From Anaerolineaceae bacterium UBA5211 (GTDB lineage: Bacteria; Chloroflexota; Anaerolineae; Anaerolineales; Anaerolineaceae), in contig DHVJ01000021.1 of NCBI GenBank assembly GCA_002412595.1, forward strand, positions 1 through 21,798: 21,798 bases of DNA, given 5' to 3'. How positions within the stretch are numbered: position 1 is the stretch's first letter; each line of letters opens with the position of its first letter. The notes beneath the pieces were generated by a model that saw only the letters and a program-made list of their open reading frames with translations, ran no database searches and was not told where the DNA came from. Shown here piece by piece: positions 15,261 through 21,798 of this stretch. A program made the translations under genes and the position numbers.

Positions 15261-16949
15261 ATGAGTAAGAACAAGTTTCAAGTTTTATTTGTTTTTGTGC
15301 TGCTCGCCGGTATGCTTGTAACAGCTTGCCAGCCTGCTGCCGCGACTGAAGAAGCCGCACCTGCTGTTGAAGAAGCTGCTCCTGCTGTTGAAGAAGCCGC
15401 ACCTGCTGAAGACGCAGCTATGGCCGATGAGAGCACTGGCCCGATCTGGACGAAGGAATTACGTCAAGCTTTCGCTGCAGCTATTGACCGCGAAGCTATT
15501 GTTGACCGCGTTTTCGAAGGCCGCAATACCCCTGCTTATCACATGGTACCGCCAAGCTATCCATATGCCACGGAACCCTTCCTGGACAAATATGGCACGC
15601 GTGATTTGGACATGGCCAAGCAGTTGCTGACCGACGCTGGTTATTCCGAGGACAATCCATTTGTCTTTGATCTGTGGTATCCCCCCGAACACTACGGCAC
15701 CACCACCGCCGACGTGATGCAGGTTATCAAGGAACAGGTTGAAGAGACCGGTATGGCCGTTGTAAATCTGCAGTCCATGAACTGGGCCGAATATGTTGAC
15801 GGTTTTGTTGCCGGCGACCTGCCCCTGTTCATGCTGGGCTGGTTCCCCGATTTCACCGATCCTGACACCTGGTTAACCCCCTTCGCCTCCTGTGTGCAAT
15901 CACCCGATAACGGCGTGAACTACTGCAATGAGGAAATGGATGCCCTGCTGCAAGCAGCTGCTTCCGCAACGGATGAGGCCGAACGTGCTTCACTCTACGA
16001 ACAGGTTGGCACGCTCTACGCCGAAGATATCCCGACCATCCCGTTATTCTGGGAACCGGAATTCATCACCTATCGCAATGGTGTGGAAGGCGTGGCCATT
16101 GGTGCACCGTTTGAATTCAACTATAACGTTCTAAGCTTTGCCGATGGTTATGAACCCGCCTCCGGCGATGCGAACACCATCATCATTGGTACCACCGATG
16201 AGGTTAACAGCTTGGATGCCAACGACGCTTACGCCACGCACGACTGGGAGATCATTAAGAACACTGGTATGGCTTTGATGAGCTACACCCCCGGAACTGC
16301 TGATCTGGTTCCCGGCGCTGCCGCAGACTTCCCGGTTATCAGCAACGATGGCAAGACCTATACCTTCACTTTGAAGGACGGCTTGGCATTCGCCGATGGC
16401 ACTCCTTTGACTGCCGACGCTTACGTATATGCTTGGGACCGCTTCAATACACTTGAGGGTCAGGTTTCCGGCTTGGTTCAGGTTTATGTCGAGAACGTAA
16501 CAGCTCCCGATGAAAAGACAGTTGTCTATGACCTGATCAATCCTATCGGTTTCTTCCCTGCATTAGCCGCCACCGCTCCCTTCGTTGCGGTAAACCCGAA
16601 CGAATTCCTGGCGGATGAAATTGTTCAATTCCCCGAGAAATTGGATGGCATCGGACCTTACAAGATGGTATCCCATGTTCCTGGCGAGCAGATGGTTCTT
16701 GAAGCCAATGATTTCTATACTGGTGATGATGCGGCCATTATCACGACCGTAATCATTAAATACTTCGCCGATCCCACCACCATGGCCAACGCTGTGGAAA
16801 AGGGCGAGATTGATGTTGCTTGGCGCACCCTGGGTCCTGTGGAATCCACAAGACTGCAGTCGGTTGAAGGTTTGACCGTCGAGAAAATCGACGCCCCAAC
16901 CTTACGCTATCTGGTATTCAACCATACCTACGGCATGACCGCTGAGTAA
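15261..16949 (+). CDS. Circularly permuted family-5 solute-binding lipoprotein of a peptide ABC transporter
   Basis: The 562-residue product captures peptides or similar solutes outside the membrane. The lipobox VTAC puts the lipidated cysteine at 23; an EEAAPAV repeat linker follows (30-50). Residues 61-295 then match the part that ends an ordinary SBP_bac_5 protein: ELRQAFAAAIDREAIVDRVFEG, MVPPSYPY, MNWAEYVDGF, MLGWFPDFTDPDTW, LYAEDIPTIPLFW. Residues 306-556 match the part that normally begins it: NSLDANDA, SNDGKTYTFTLKDGLAFADG, LTADAYVYAWDRF, LDGIGPYKMV and LRYLVFNHTYG. Both halves seem complete, so this is a permutation, not a truncation. The old termini are joined at about 296-305, and the new ends lie where strand YLVFN normally leads into helix LRQAF. 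GGAGGAG precedes the ATG. Confidence 0.9.
   Translation: MSKNKFQVLFVFVLLAGMLVTACQPAAATEEAAPAVEEAAPAVEEAAPAEDAAMADESTGPIWTKELRQAFAAAIDREAIVDRVFEGRNTPAYHMVPPSYPYATEPFLDKYGTRDLDMAKQLLTDAGYSEDNPFVFDLWYPPEHYGTTTADVMQVIKEQVEETGMAVVNLQSMNWAEYVDGFVAGDLPLFMLGWFPDFTDPDTWLTPFASCVQSPDNGVNYCNEEMDALLQAAASATDEAERASLYEQVGTLYAEDIPTIPLFWEPEFITYRNGVEGVAIGAPFEFNYNVLSFADGYEPASGDANTIIIGTTDEVNSLDANDAYATHDWEIIKNTGMALMSYTPGTADLVPGAAADFPVISNDGKTYTFTLKDGLAFADGTPLTADAYVYAWDRFNTLEGQVSGLVQVYVENVTAPDEKTVVYDLINPIGFFPALAATAPFVAVNPNEFLADEIVQFPEKLDGIGPYKMVSHVPGEQMVLEANDFYTGDDAAIITTVIIKYFADPTTMANAVEKGEIDVAWRTLGPVESTRLQSVEGLTVEKIDAPTLRYLVFNHTYGMTAE
15348..15410 (+). repeat. Three 21-bp tandem repeats encoding EEAAPAV
   Basis: Residues 30-50 of the binding lipoprotein read EEAAPAV, EEAAPAV, EEAAPAE. 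The nucleotide copies differ by a few synonymous changes. They form a flexible acidic and alanine-proline tether between the lipid anchor and the permuted domain, and could vary in copy number between strains. Confidence 0.85.
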
Positions 16950-16960
16950 AAGCAGTTAAA

Positions 16961-16990
16961 ATGGTGAGGGTTAGCAATAACCCTCACCAT
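16961..16990 (+). other. Long perfect hairpin between binding-protein and permease genes
   Basis: ATGGTGAGGGTTA pairs perfectly with TAACCCTCACCAT over 13 bp, closing a GCAA (GNRA) tetraloop. It starts 11 nt after the stop of the binding-lipoprotein gene. It is followed by GATTAAAG, not a T-tract. In transporter operons such hairpins often stabilise the upstream message, so more binding protein than permease is made. Partial termination is the alternative. Confidence 0.75.
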
Positions 16991-17072
16991 GATTAAAGTA
17001 CTTTGCAATTATCCGCACTTATTATAAAAAGCACCTGAGTGTTGAAAATTTTGGTTCTGGAGTAATATCATT

Positions 17073-18095
17073 ATGTCCTCTTCGTTTCGAAAATTCTTGA
17101 TCACACGGATTTTATTGACAATTCCGATGGTCTTGATTCTGGTAAGCTTGATCTTCTTTGTCATGCGTGTTCTGCCAGGCGATCCTATTCGCTCGCAATT
17201 GGGACCGCGTGTCAGTGAAGAGCAGGCGGATGTTTTACGCGAACGGCTGGGATTGAACGATCCCATTTTGGTTCAATATGGCAATTATTTGAAGGATATT
17301 GTTACATTCGATTTTGGCAATGCATTGACGCAGGGGGAACGGCCAATCAAGGATGAATTGGGTGAGCGCCTTCCGGCCACGCTGGAATTGACCATTCCCG
17401 CCATGCTTTTCACAAGTATTTTTGGGGTCAGTTTGGGCGCATTTGCGGCCAAAAATCGCAAAAAACCAATTGATTATATTATCCGCTTGTTCAGCATTTT
17501 CATTTATTCAATCCCAATTTTCTTCCTGGGGTTGATCTTTCAAATTGTCTTTGGTGTCCAACTGGATTGGCTGCCGCTTTCCGGCAGGATGGATTCGATG
17601 CTGTTGACCACTTTTCAATCGACAACGAATTTCTATGTTTTGGATGCCATCATTTCCCATAACTGGCCGGCGCTTTGGTCGGCAGTTCTGCATTTGATCA
17701 TGCCAACCCTGACGTTGGGTTTAGCGTTGACCGGTGTTTTCATTCGCTTGACACGGGCCAATATGATTGAAATGCTGCGTTCCGATTTTATTGCCGCCGG
17801 TAAGGCACGCGGCATTTCGGAAAAACGACTTGTATATCACCATGCGCTGCGCAATACTTTCATCCCGATATTAACGCTGATTGGCTTGCAGACGGCTATT
17901 CTAATTGCTGGAGCGGTGCTGACCGAGACGACCTTTTCCTGGCCGGGAATTGGCCGTTATTTGGTAGAACGTATCGCATTGCGTGATTACACGGCAGTTC
18001 AGAGCACGATTGCTGTATTTGCTTTCTTTGTTGCAATTATTTCACTCGTCATGGATTTATTAAATGCGGTTATCGACCCAAGAATTCGATACTAG
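17073..18095 (+). CDS. Peptide ABC transporter permease, DppB/OppB type
   Basis: The 340-residue inner-membrane permease has the DppB/OppB layout. The first span (about 9-32) runs into the family motif MRVLPGDPIR. An external loop with VLRERLGLNDPILVQY follows, then five spans of the transport core. The cytoplasmic EAA loop is FIAAGKARGISEKRL near 239-252, which contacts an ATPase. The end LNAVIDPRIRY is typical. GGAG lies 10 nt before the ATG. The next permease gene starts 15 nt after the stop. Unlike its partner, it shows no inserted domain. Confidence 0.94.
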   Translation: MSSSFRKFLITRILLTIPMVLILVSLIFFVMRVLPGDPIRSQLGPRVSEEQADVLRERLGLNDPILVQYGNYLKDIVTFDFGNALTQGERPIKDELGERLPATLELTIPAMLFTSIFGVSLGAFAAKNRKKPIDYIIRLFSIFIYSIPIFFLGLIFQIVFGVQLDWLPLSGRMDSMLLTTFQSTTNFYVLDAIISHNWPALWSAVLHLIMPTLTLGLALTGVFIRLTRANMIEMLRSDFIAAGKARGISEKRLVYHHALRNTFIPILTLIGLQTAILIAGAVLTETTFSWPGIGRYLVERIALRDYTAVQSTIAVFAFFVAIISLVMDLLNAVIDPRIRY

Positions 18096-18110
18096 CGAGA
18101 TTGGTAGAAG

Positions 18111-19367
18111 ATGGAAACTAAAAGAGAAGTTGTAAGTGATTCCGTGCCGGAATGGCAACTGGAATTGGATAAAGTAGGTTGGTTGAGGCGTCTATTACTG
18201 GCGCGCAAGTGGTACGGTGGCGATTGGTGGTTTGTCCTTATCAGCGCCATTTTGCTGCTGTTTATCATTACAGTGGGTGTGTTTCCCCAATGGTTTGCGC
18301 CTTTTGACCCCCGCGAAGAGGTAGGGCCGTCGTTATTAGCCCCTGGTGAAGAAGCCCCCGGTTTGAATGTCTTAGTCCTTCAAGATTCTGAAGCGCAAGC
18401 TTTCGCGGATATCGCCACTAAAACCAGCACGATTGGCTACCTGATGGGCAGCCCGGCTACCCAAACGATCCGCGATACGGTCAGCACCCTCAACGAGCAA
18501 GCCGAAGAGCAGGGACTGGGTAACATCTACCAACCGCGCAGTACTCGTTTTGAGACCCTGGAAGAAGGTTTAGCGGCATTGAATGCCGGAGAAATTGACG
18601 GTTTTGTGGGCTCGGAAGAAGAACTGGGCGATACACAAATAGGGGCGGGCGGTTACAAGGAACTGGAAATCTTGAGCGGCAGCAAAGCCACTTCTTTTGT
18701 GCTGGGCACCAACCAGATCGGCCAAGATATCCTCAGCCGTATTATCTGGGGAACTCGCATTGCTTTGATCGTTGGATTGGTTTCTGCGGTTATCTCATTT
18801 GTTATTGGCGTTCCGCTGGGACTGATCAGCGGTTTCATCGGCGGGACTTTTGACCGCATTCTAACGCTGTTCATGGACAGCCTATACACCTTCCCTGGCC
18901 TGATCCTGGCAATTGCGATCGCTTCTGTGTTGGGCGCCGGCATTGGCAATATTATTGTGGCTATCTCGGTGTTGTATATCCCGACTTATTTCAGGATTGT
19001 GCGCGGGCAGACGCTTTCGGTAAAGAATGAATTGTATGTTGAGGCAGCTCGCAGCCTGGGCACTAAACCCAGCGAGATCCTGTTCAGATATATTTTCCCG
19101 AACGTGCTGCCTTCTGTGGTGATTATTTTTTCCGTAAACGTTGCGGATGCCATCCTGACAGAAGCCGGTCTGAGCTTTATTGGCCTGGGTCTGCCTCCGG
19201 ATACCCCGGACTGGGGCATCGATTTGGCGCGCGGACAGGATTACCTGCGGCGGGCTTGGTGGTTGATTACCTTCCCGGGCGTCATGGTAACATTGGTAAC
19301 CTTATCATTTAGTATGCTGGGTGAAAGTCTTTCGGAGATTCTAAATCCTCGCCTGGCGGAGTTGTAA
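18111..19367 (+). CDS. Peptide ABC transporter permease, DppC/OppC type, with inserted extracytoplasmic domain
   Basis: The 418-residue permease is about 110-130 residues longer than ordinary DppC/OppC. A normal N-terminal span (about 39-57) leads to the expected FAPFDPREE segment. About 115 extra residues (82-195) follow before the family sequence resumes at LGTNQIGQDILSRIIWGTRIAL. The core then has the usual spans and the EAA loop YVEAARSLGTKPSEIL (EAARSLG at 311-317), ending LNPRLAEL. The insert contains TIGYLMGSPATQTI and RFETLEEGLAALNAGEIDGFVGS, which resemble the second lobe of family-3 solute-binding proteins. It would face outside the membrane, beside the binding lipoprotein. The next gene starts 1 nt after the stop. 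Confidence 0.92.
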   Translation: METKREVVSDSVPEWQLELDKVGWLRRLLLARKWYGGDWWFVLISAILLLFIITVGVFPQWFAPFDPREEVGPSLLAPGEEAPGLNVLVLQDSEAQAFADIATKTSTIGYLMGSPATQTIRDTVSTLNEQAEEQGLGNIYQPRSTRFETLEEGLAALNAGEIDGFVGSEEELGDTQIGAGGYKELEILSGSKATSFVLGTNQIGQDILSRIIWGTRIALIVGLVSAVISFVIGVPLGLISGFIGGTFDRILTLFMDSLYTFPGLILAIAIASVLGAGIGNIIVAISVLYIPTYFRIVRGQTLSVKNELYVEAARSLGTKPSEILFRYIFPNVLPSVVIIFSVNVADAILTEAGLSFIGLGLPPDTPDWGIDLARGQDYLRRAWWLITFPGVMVTLVTLSFSMLGESLSEILNPRLAEL

Positions 19368-19368
19368 G

Positions 19369-20373
19369 ATGGAAAGAGAAACATTAGTAAGTGTTCAAGA
19401 TTTATCTGTGACATATCAAACACGCATTGGCCCCGTCAGTGCGGTGGATCATGTCTCATTTGAAATCCAGAAAGGGGAAATTCTGGGTCTGGTAGGGGAA
19501 AGCGGCTGCGGCAAAAGCACGCTTGGCAAAGCGCTCATGCGCCTGATTGAACCCCCCGCTGAAATTTCCAGCGGCCATATCATCTTTGAAGGGGAAGATA
19601 TCATGGCATATGACGAGGAAAAGATGCGCGATTTCCGCGGCAGGCGCACCAGCATGATCTTCCAGGACCCCATGACATCGTTGAATCCCATGCAGCGTGT
19701 GGATGACCATCTAATTGAAGCTATTCAGGTGCACGAGCCTAAAACCAGCCGTGAAAAGGCGCTGGAACGCTCAAGTGTGCTGATTGAACGGTTGGGAATT
19801 GGGCTGAATCGTTTGGGCAGCTACCCGCATCAATTGTCCGGCGGTATGCGCCAACGTGTGATGACTGGTTTGGGCCTGGTATTGAATGCTCAGCTGATCA
19901 TTGCAGACGAAGCTACCACTTCACTGGATGTGATTGTAGAGGCAAAATTGGCTGACCAGCTGCGTGAAATCCGCGATGAATTTGGCGTAACCTTGTTGAT
20001 GATTACGCATAACATCGCGTTGGTGGCTGAAATGGCTGACCGTGTGGCGGTGATGTACGCCGGCCATGTGGTGGAAATGGGCGATATCTACACGGTATTC
20101 GAAAAACCGATGCATCCTTACACGCAGGGTTTGCTGGGTTCCGTGCCGAGTGTTGAACTCAATGATCGTGATGAGCTGTTCAAGATGCCGGGTGAACCAC
20201 CCAACCTGACACACCCGCCAACCGGCTGCCGTTTCCACCCGCGCTGCCAGTATGCCATGCCAATTTGCAGCCAGCTGGAACCGGATTTGACCAAACAACC
20301 TTCCGGCACACTGGTGCATTGCTGGCTTTATCAGGATCATCCTGACAAGCAAAAAAATACGTTAAAGGCTTAA
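19369..20373 (+). CDS. Peptide ABC transporter ATP-binding protein, DppD/OppD type
   Basis: The 334-residue cytoplasmic ATPase has Walker A GESGCGKST (43-51), Q-loop IFQDPMTSLNP, signature LSGGM (156-160), Walker B LIIADE and the H-loop in MITHN. The C-terminal oligopeptide-transporter extension has HPYTQGLLGSVP and a four-cysteine cluster (GCRFHPRC, PIC and HCW), the place where an iron-sulfur cluster binds in studied relatives. The usual DEPTTALD reads DEATTSLD (180-187), replacing a conserved proline. The start is 1 nt after the permease stop, with GCGGAG inside the permease end, so the genes are translationally coupled. Confidence 0.95.
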   Translation: MERETLVSVQDLSVTYQTRIGPVSAVDHVSFEIQKGEILGLVGESGCGKSTLGKALMRLIEPPAEISSGHIIFEGEDIMAYDEEKMRDFRGRRTSMIFQDPMTSLNPMQRVDDHLIEAIQVHEPKTSREKALERSSVLIERLGIGLNRLGSYPHQLSGGMRQRVMTGLGLVLNAQLIIADEATTSLDVIVEAKLADQLREIRDEFGVTLLMITHNIALVAEMADRVAVMYAGHVVEMGDIYTVFEKPMHPYTQGLLGSVPSVELNDRDELFKMPGEPPNLTHPPTGCRFHPRCQYAMPICSQLEPDLTKQPSGTLVHCWLYQDHPDKQKNTLKA

Positions 20374-20377
20374 GCAT

Positions 20378-21394
20378 ATGACTTCAGGAAAACCCATAAC
20401 CGAATCGGAAGATAAGATCCTGATTCTGGAGAATGTTAAGAAATATTACCCGGTACAAAAAGACCTGATTGACCAGGTTATTTCCGGAAAACAAGAGTTC
20501 GTCCGTGCAGTCGATGATGTTTCCTTGTATATCAAGCGTGGTGAAGCACTCGGCTTGGCAGGCGAAAGCGGCAGTGGTAAAACCACCATCGGACGGCTGG
20601 CGATTGGTTTGGAAAAGCTGACCGAGGGAAAGGCGACCTTTGACGGGATTGATCTTTCCACCCTGAGCAATGAAGAACTGCGCAAAATGCGTAAGAAGAT
20701 GCAGGTGATTTTTCAGGATCCCATGGCTTCATTAAACCCGCGCATGACGCTCGGCGCTGGGGTCAGGCAGGGTTTGAAAATCCACTATCCTGAATTGGCC
20801 GACCAGCACTATGATATGGTGTTGAGTATGTTTGAAAAAGTCGGTCTGACACCGCCGATTTTCTATTATGATAAATTTCCCCACCAGATTTCCGGCGGTC
20901 AGCGCCAGCGTGTAGTCATCGCGCGTGCGTTGATCACACGCCCGGAATTGGTGCTGGCGGATGAGCCGGTGGCTATGGCGGATGTAAGTGTGCGCGCCTT
21001 GCTGCTGGACTTGATGATCAAGTTGAAAGATGAATTCAATCTGACGTATCTGTTCATCACGCACGACCTGGCCACAGCCCGCTATATCTGCGACCGCATC
21101 GGCATCCTTTATTTGGGCAAGCTGATGGAGATTGGGGATTTGCACGCGATTTATGACCACCCGCTGCACCCCTATACCAAAGCTTTGATGGCGGCTGTGC
21201 CTGTGCCGGATCCGCGCAAGCGCCGCACGGAACAGATGCCTGAAGGTGAGATCCCCAACCCAATCAACCCACCTTCCGGCTGCCGCTTCCACCCGCGCTG
21301 CCCCATCGCGCGCCCGGACTGCGCCGAGATCGAGCCGCGGTTGGAGGAGATTGAACCCAATCACTTCGTAGCCTGCCGTTATATTGAACGGTAA
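20378..21394 (+). CDS. Peptide ABC transporter ATP-binding protein, DppF/OppF type
   Basis: The 338-residue second ATPase has Walker A GESGSGKTT (62-70), Q-loop IFQDPMASLNP, signature ISGGQ (171-175), Walker B LVLADE and the H-loop in FITHD. The insertion DLIDQVISGKQEFVRAVDDVS before Walker A is typical of the F-type subunit. The C-terminus has HPYTKALMAAVP and the four-cysteine cluster (GCRFHPRC, DC and AC). The D-loop region reads DEPVAMADVSVRA where DEPVSALDVSIRA or DEPVSMLDVS is usual. It lies 4 nt after the D gene and ends the operon before a terminator. Confidence 0.94.
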   Translation: MTSGKPITESEDKILILENVKKYYPVQKDLIDQVISGKQEFVRAVDDVSLYIKRGEALGLAGESGSGKTTIGRLAIGLEKLTEGKATFDGIDLSTLSNEELRKMRKKMQVIFQDPMASLNPRMTLGAGVRQGLKIHYPELADQHYDMVLSMFEKVGLTPPIFYYDKFPHQISGGQRQRVVIARALITRPELVLADEPVAMADVSVRALLLDLMIKLKDEFNLTYLFITHDLATARYICDRIGILYLGKLMEIGDLHAIYDHPLHPYTKALMAAVPVPDPRKRRTEQMPEGEIPNPINPPSGCRFHPRCPIARPDCAEIEPRLEEIEPNHFVACRYIER

Positions 21395-21414
21395 ATTAAT
21401 TTTAGAGAAAGATG

Positions 21415-21443
21415 AGCCCGTGCTGAAAAGCGCGGGCTTTATT
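21415..21443 (+). terminator. Rho-independent terminator of the transporter operon
   Basis: AGCCCGTGC (21415-21423) pairs with GCGCGGGCT (21430-21438) with one G-T pair and the loop TGAAAA. TTTATT follows. It lies 20 nt after the last ATPase stop. Confidence 0.85.
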
Positions 21444-21445
21444 AA

Positions 21446-21592
21446 TCCACAGATGGACACTGATTTATTTTAGAGATGAACACAGATGGACTTCTCTTCG
21501 CGTCATTCCGGCAATGTCATTGCGAGCGAAGCACGGCAATCTCAACATCACCGCATGCCCTCCCTATTGCAGCGCAGCTGGAATGGGGAGGG
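21446..21592. repeat. Cluster of dispersed-type palindromic repeats
   Basis: The gap 21395-21661 has no gene. CACAGATGGAC occurs twice (21448-21458 and 21481-21491). Next comes GTCATTGCGAGCGAAGC (21516-21532) running into GGCAATCTC, a pattern commonly seen in dispersed intergenic repeats of several bacteria; it includes the palindrome GCAATG-T-CATTGC (21511-21523). Positions 21558-21592 fold into a long imperfect hairpin with outer arms CCCTCCC / GGGAGGG and inner arms CAGC / GCTG. Copies elsewhere in the genome cannot be checked here. Confidence 0.55.
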
Positions 21593-21604
21593 TTAGAGAG
21601 GGGC

Positions 21605-21636
21605 AAAAAAACAGCCTCGCGTTCGCGGGGCTGTTT
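21605..21636 (-). terminator. Rho-independent terminator of the DsrE2-like gene
   Basis: AAACAGCC (21609-21616) pairs with GGCTGTTT (21629-21636), extended by a T-G pair and CGC / GCG around a small loop. On the minus strand seven T follow. It lies about 26 nt after the stop of the leftward gene. It may also work weakly on the plus strand. Confidence 0.85.
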
Positions 21637-21661
21637 CGTAAATCGGAGAAAACTAATATTT

Positions 21662-21798
21662 TTAGATGAAGATGGTCGCGTTGGACTCATCCGAGGCATG
21701 GATAAAGGTGGCCACGCCGACGATCTGAATTCCGTCCAGCAGCTCTTCCTTTTGAATGCCCATCAGGTCCATGGACATCTGGCAGGCTTCAATCACTA
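21662..21798 (-). CDS. DsrE2-like (DsrE/DsrF/DrsH-like) protein, C-terminal part
   Basis: The last 44 codons of a minus-strand gene run in from the right edge and stop at TAA 21662-21664. The tail contains EACQMSMDLMGI, EELLDGIQIVGVATFI and a final ESNATIFI. This matches the C-terminus of the DsrE2/peroxiredoxin-like family, including the cysteine-containing ACQMSMDLMG stretch implicated in persulfide handling. The rest of the gene is outside the window. A strong terminator follows it. Confidence 0.72.
   Translation of the reverse strand, partial: VIEACQMSMDLMGIQKEELLDGIQIVGVATFIHASDESNATIFI

Noticed and set aside
15261..16949. Reading the binding lipoprotein as a truncated or frameshifted ordinary protein
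   Set aside because: One continuous frame contains both halves at near full length, with intact motifs, and ends cleanly before a designed-looking hairpin.
16961..16990. Hairpin as a full transcription terminator
   Set aside because: There is no T-tract after the stem, and the permease and ATPase genes downstream need the same transcript.
1..21798. CRISPR array, transposase or phage genes
   Set aside because: I saw no regularly spaced repeats, no transposase or integrase-like frame and no phage structural gene. The only repeats are the tRNA fragment, the 21-bp coding repeat and the palindromes at 21446-21592.

Overview
The window most resembles a chromosomal segment of a Chloroflexota bacterium, probably Anaerolineae. 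This is inferred from gene content only: a fused FtcCD, a lipoprotein joining a binding-protein-like region to a CapA domain, a LysW-like zinc ribbon, a peptide transporter next to TolB-like lipoproteins, and a DsrE2-like protein. No marker sequence such as 16S rRNA is present, so the assignment is tentative.

Layout. 1-315: a tRNA-Glu(CTC) on the minus strand and a broken tRNA-Glu-like fragment at the window edge. 316-8122: plus-strand housekeeping and membrane genes, namely degV, typA/bipA, a bifunctional ftcCD, a CapA-like lipoprotein, dcd, and an unrecognised polytopic membrane protein. 8210-11793: an iron block with feoA-feoB on the plus strand, behind a promoter surrounded by inverted repeats, facing a ferric-reductase-like flavohemoprotein on the minus strand. 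That reductase is followed by a 30-codon single-span membrane protein gene with a strong ribosome binding site. 11850-12824: an SprT-like metalloprotease-fold gene on the minus strand. 13046-14966: a LysW-like acidic zinc-ribbon protein, a deazaflavin-type nitroreductase and a TolB-like beta-propeller lipoprotein. 15261-21394: a five-gene Opp/Dpp peptide ABC transporter. 21395-21661: terminators and palindromic repeats. 21662-21798: the 3' end of a minus-strand DsrE2-like gene.

The most unusual part is the peptide transporter. Its solute-binding lipoprotein is circularly permuted: the half that normally ends a family-5 binding protein comes first, behind the lipobox and an EEAAPAV repeat linker. 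The half that normally starts the protein comes last, and together they make about one full domain. The partner permease of the DppC type carries an extra segment of about 115 residues in the external loop between its first membrane span and the transport core. That segment resembles part of a family-3 (amino-acid type) binding protein. Permease B and the two ATPases are otherwise ordinary, so the system looks like a working importer whose substrate-capture parts have been rearranged.

FeoAB imports ferrous iron, and the convergent flavohemoprotein could supply it by reducing ferric iron at the membrane. The five transporter genes would form one importer: the lipoprotein captures the solute, B and C form the channel and D and F hydrolyse ATP. 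Several genes have a good TATAAT -10 box but a poor -35 box, and two have very short leaders without a Shine-Dalgarno sequence.
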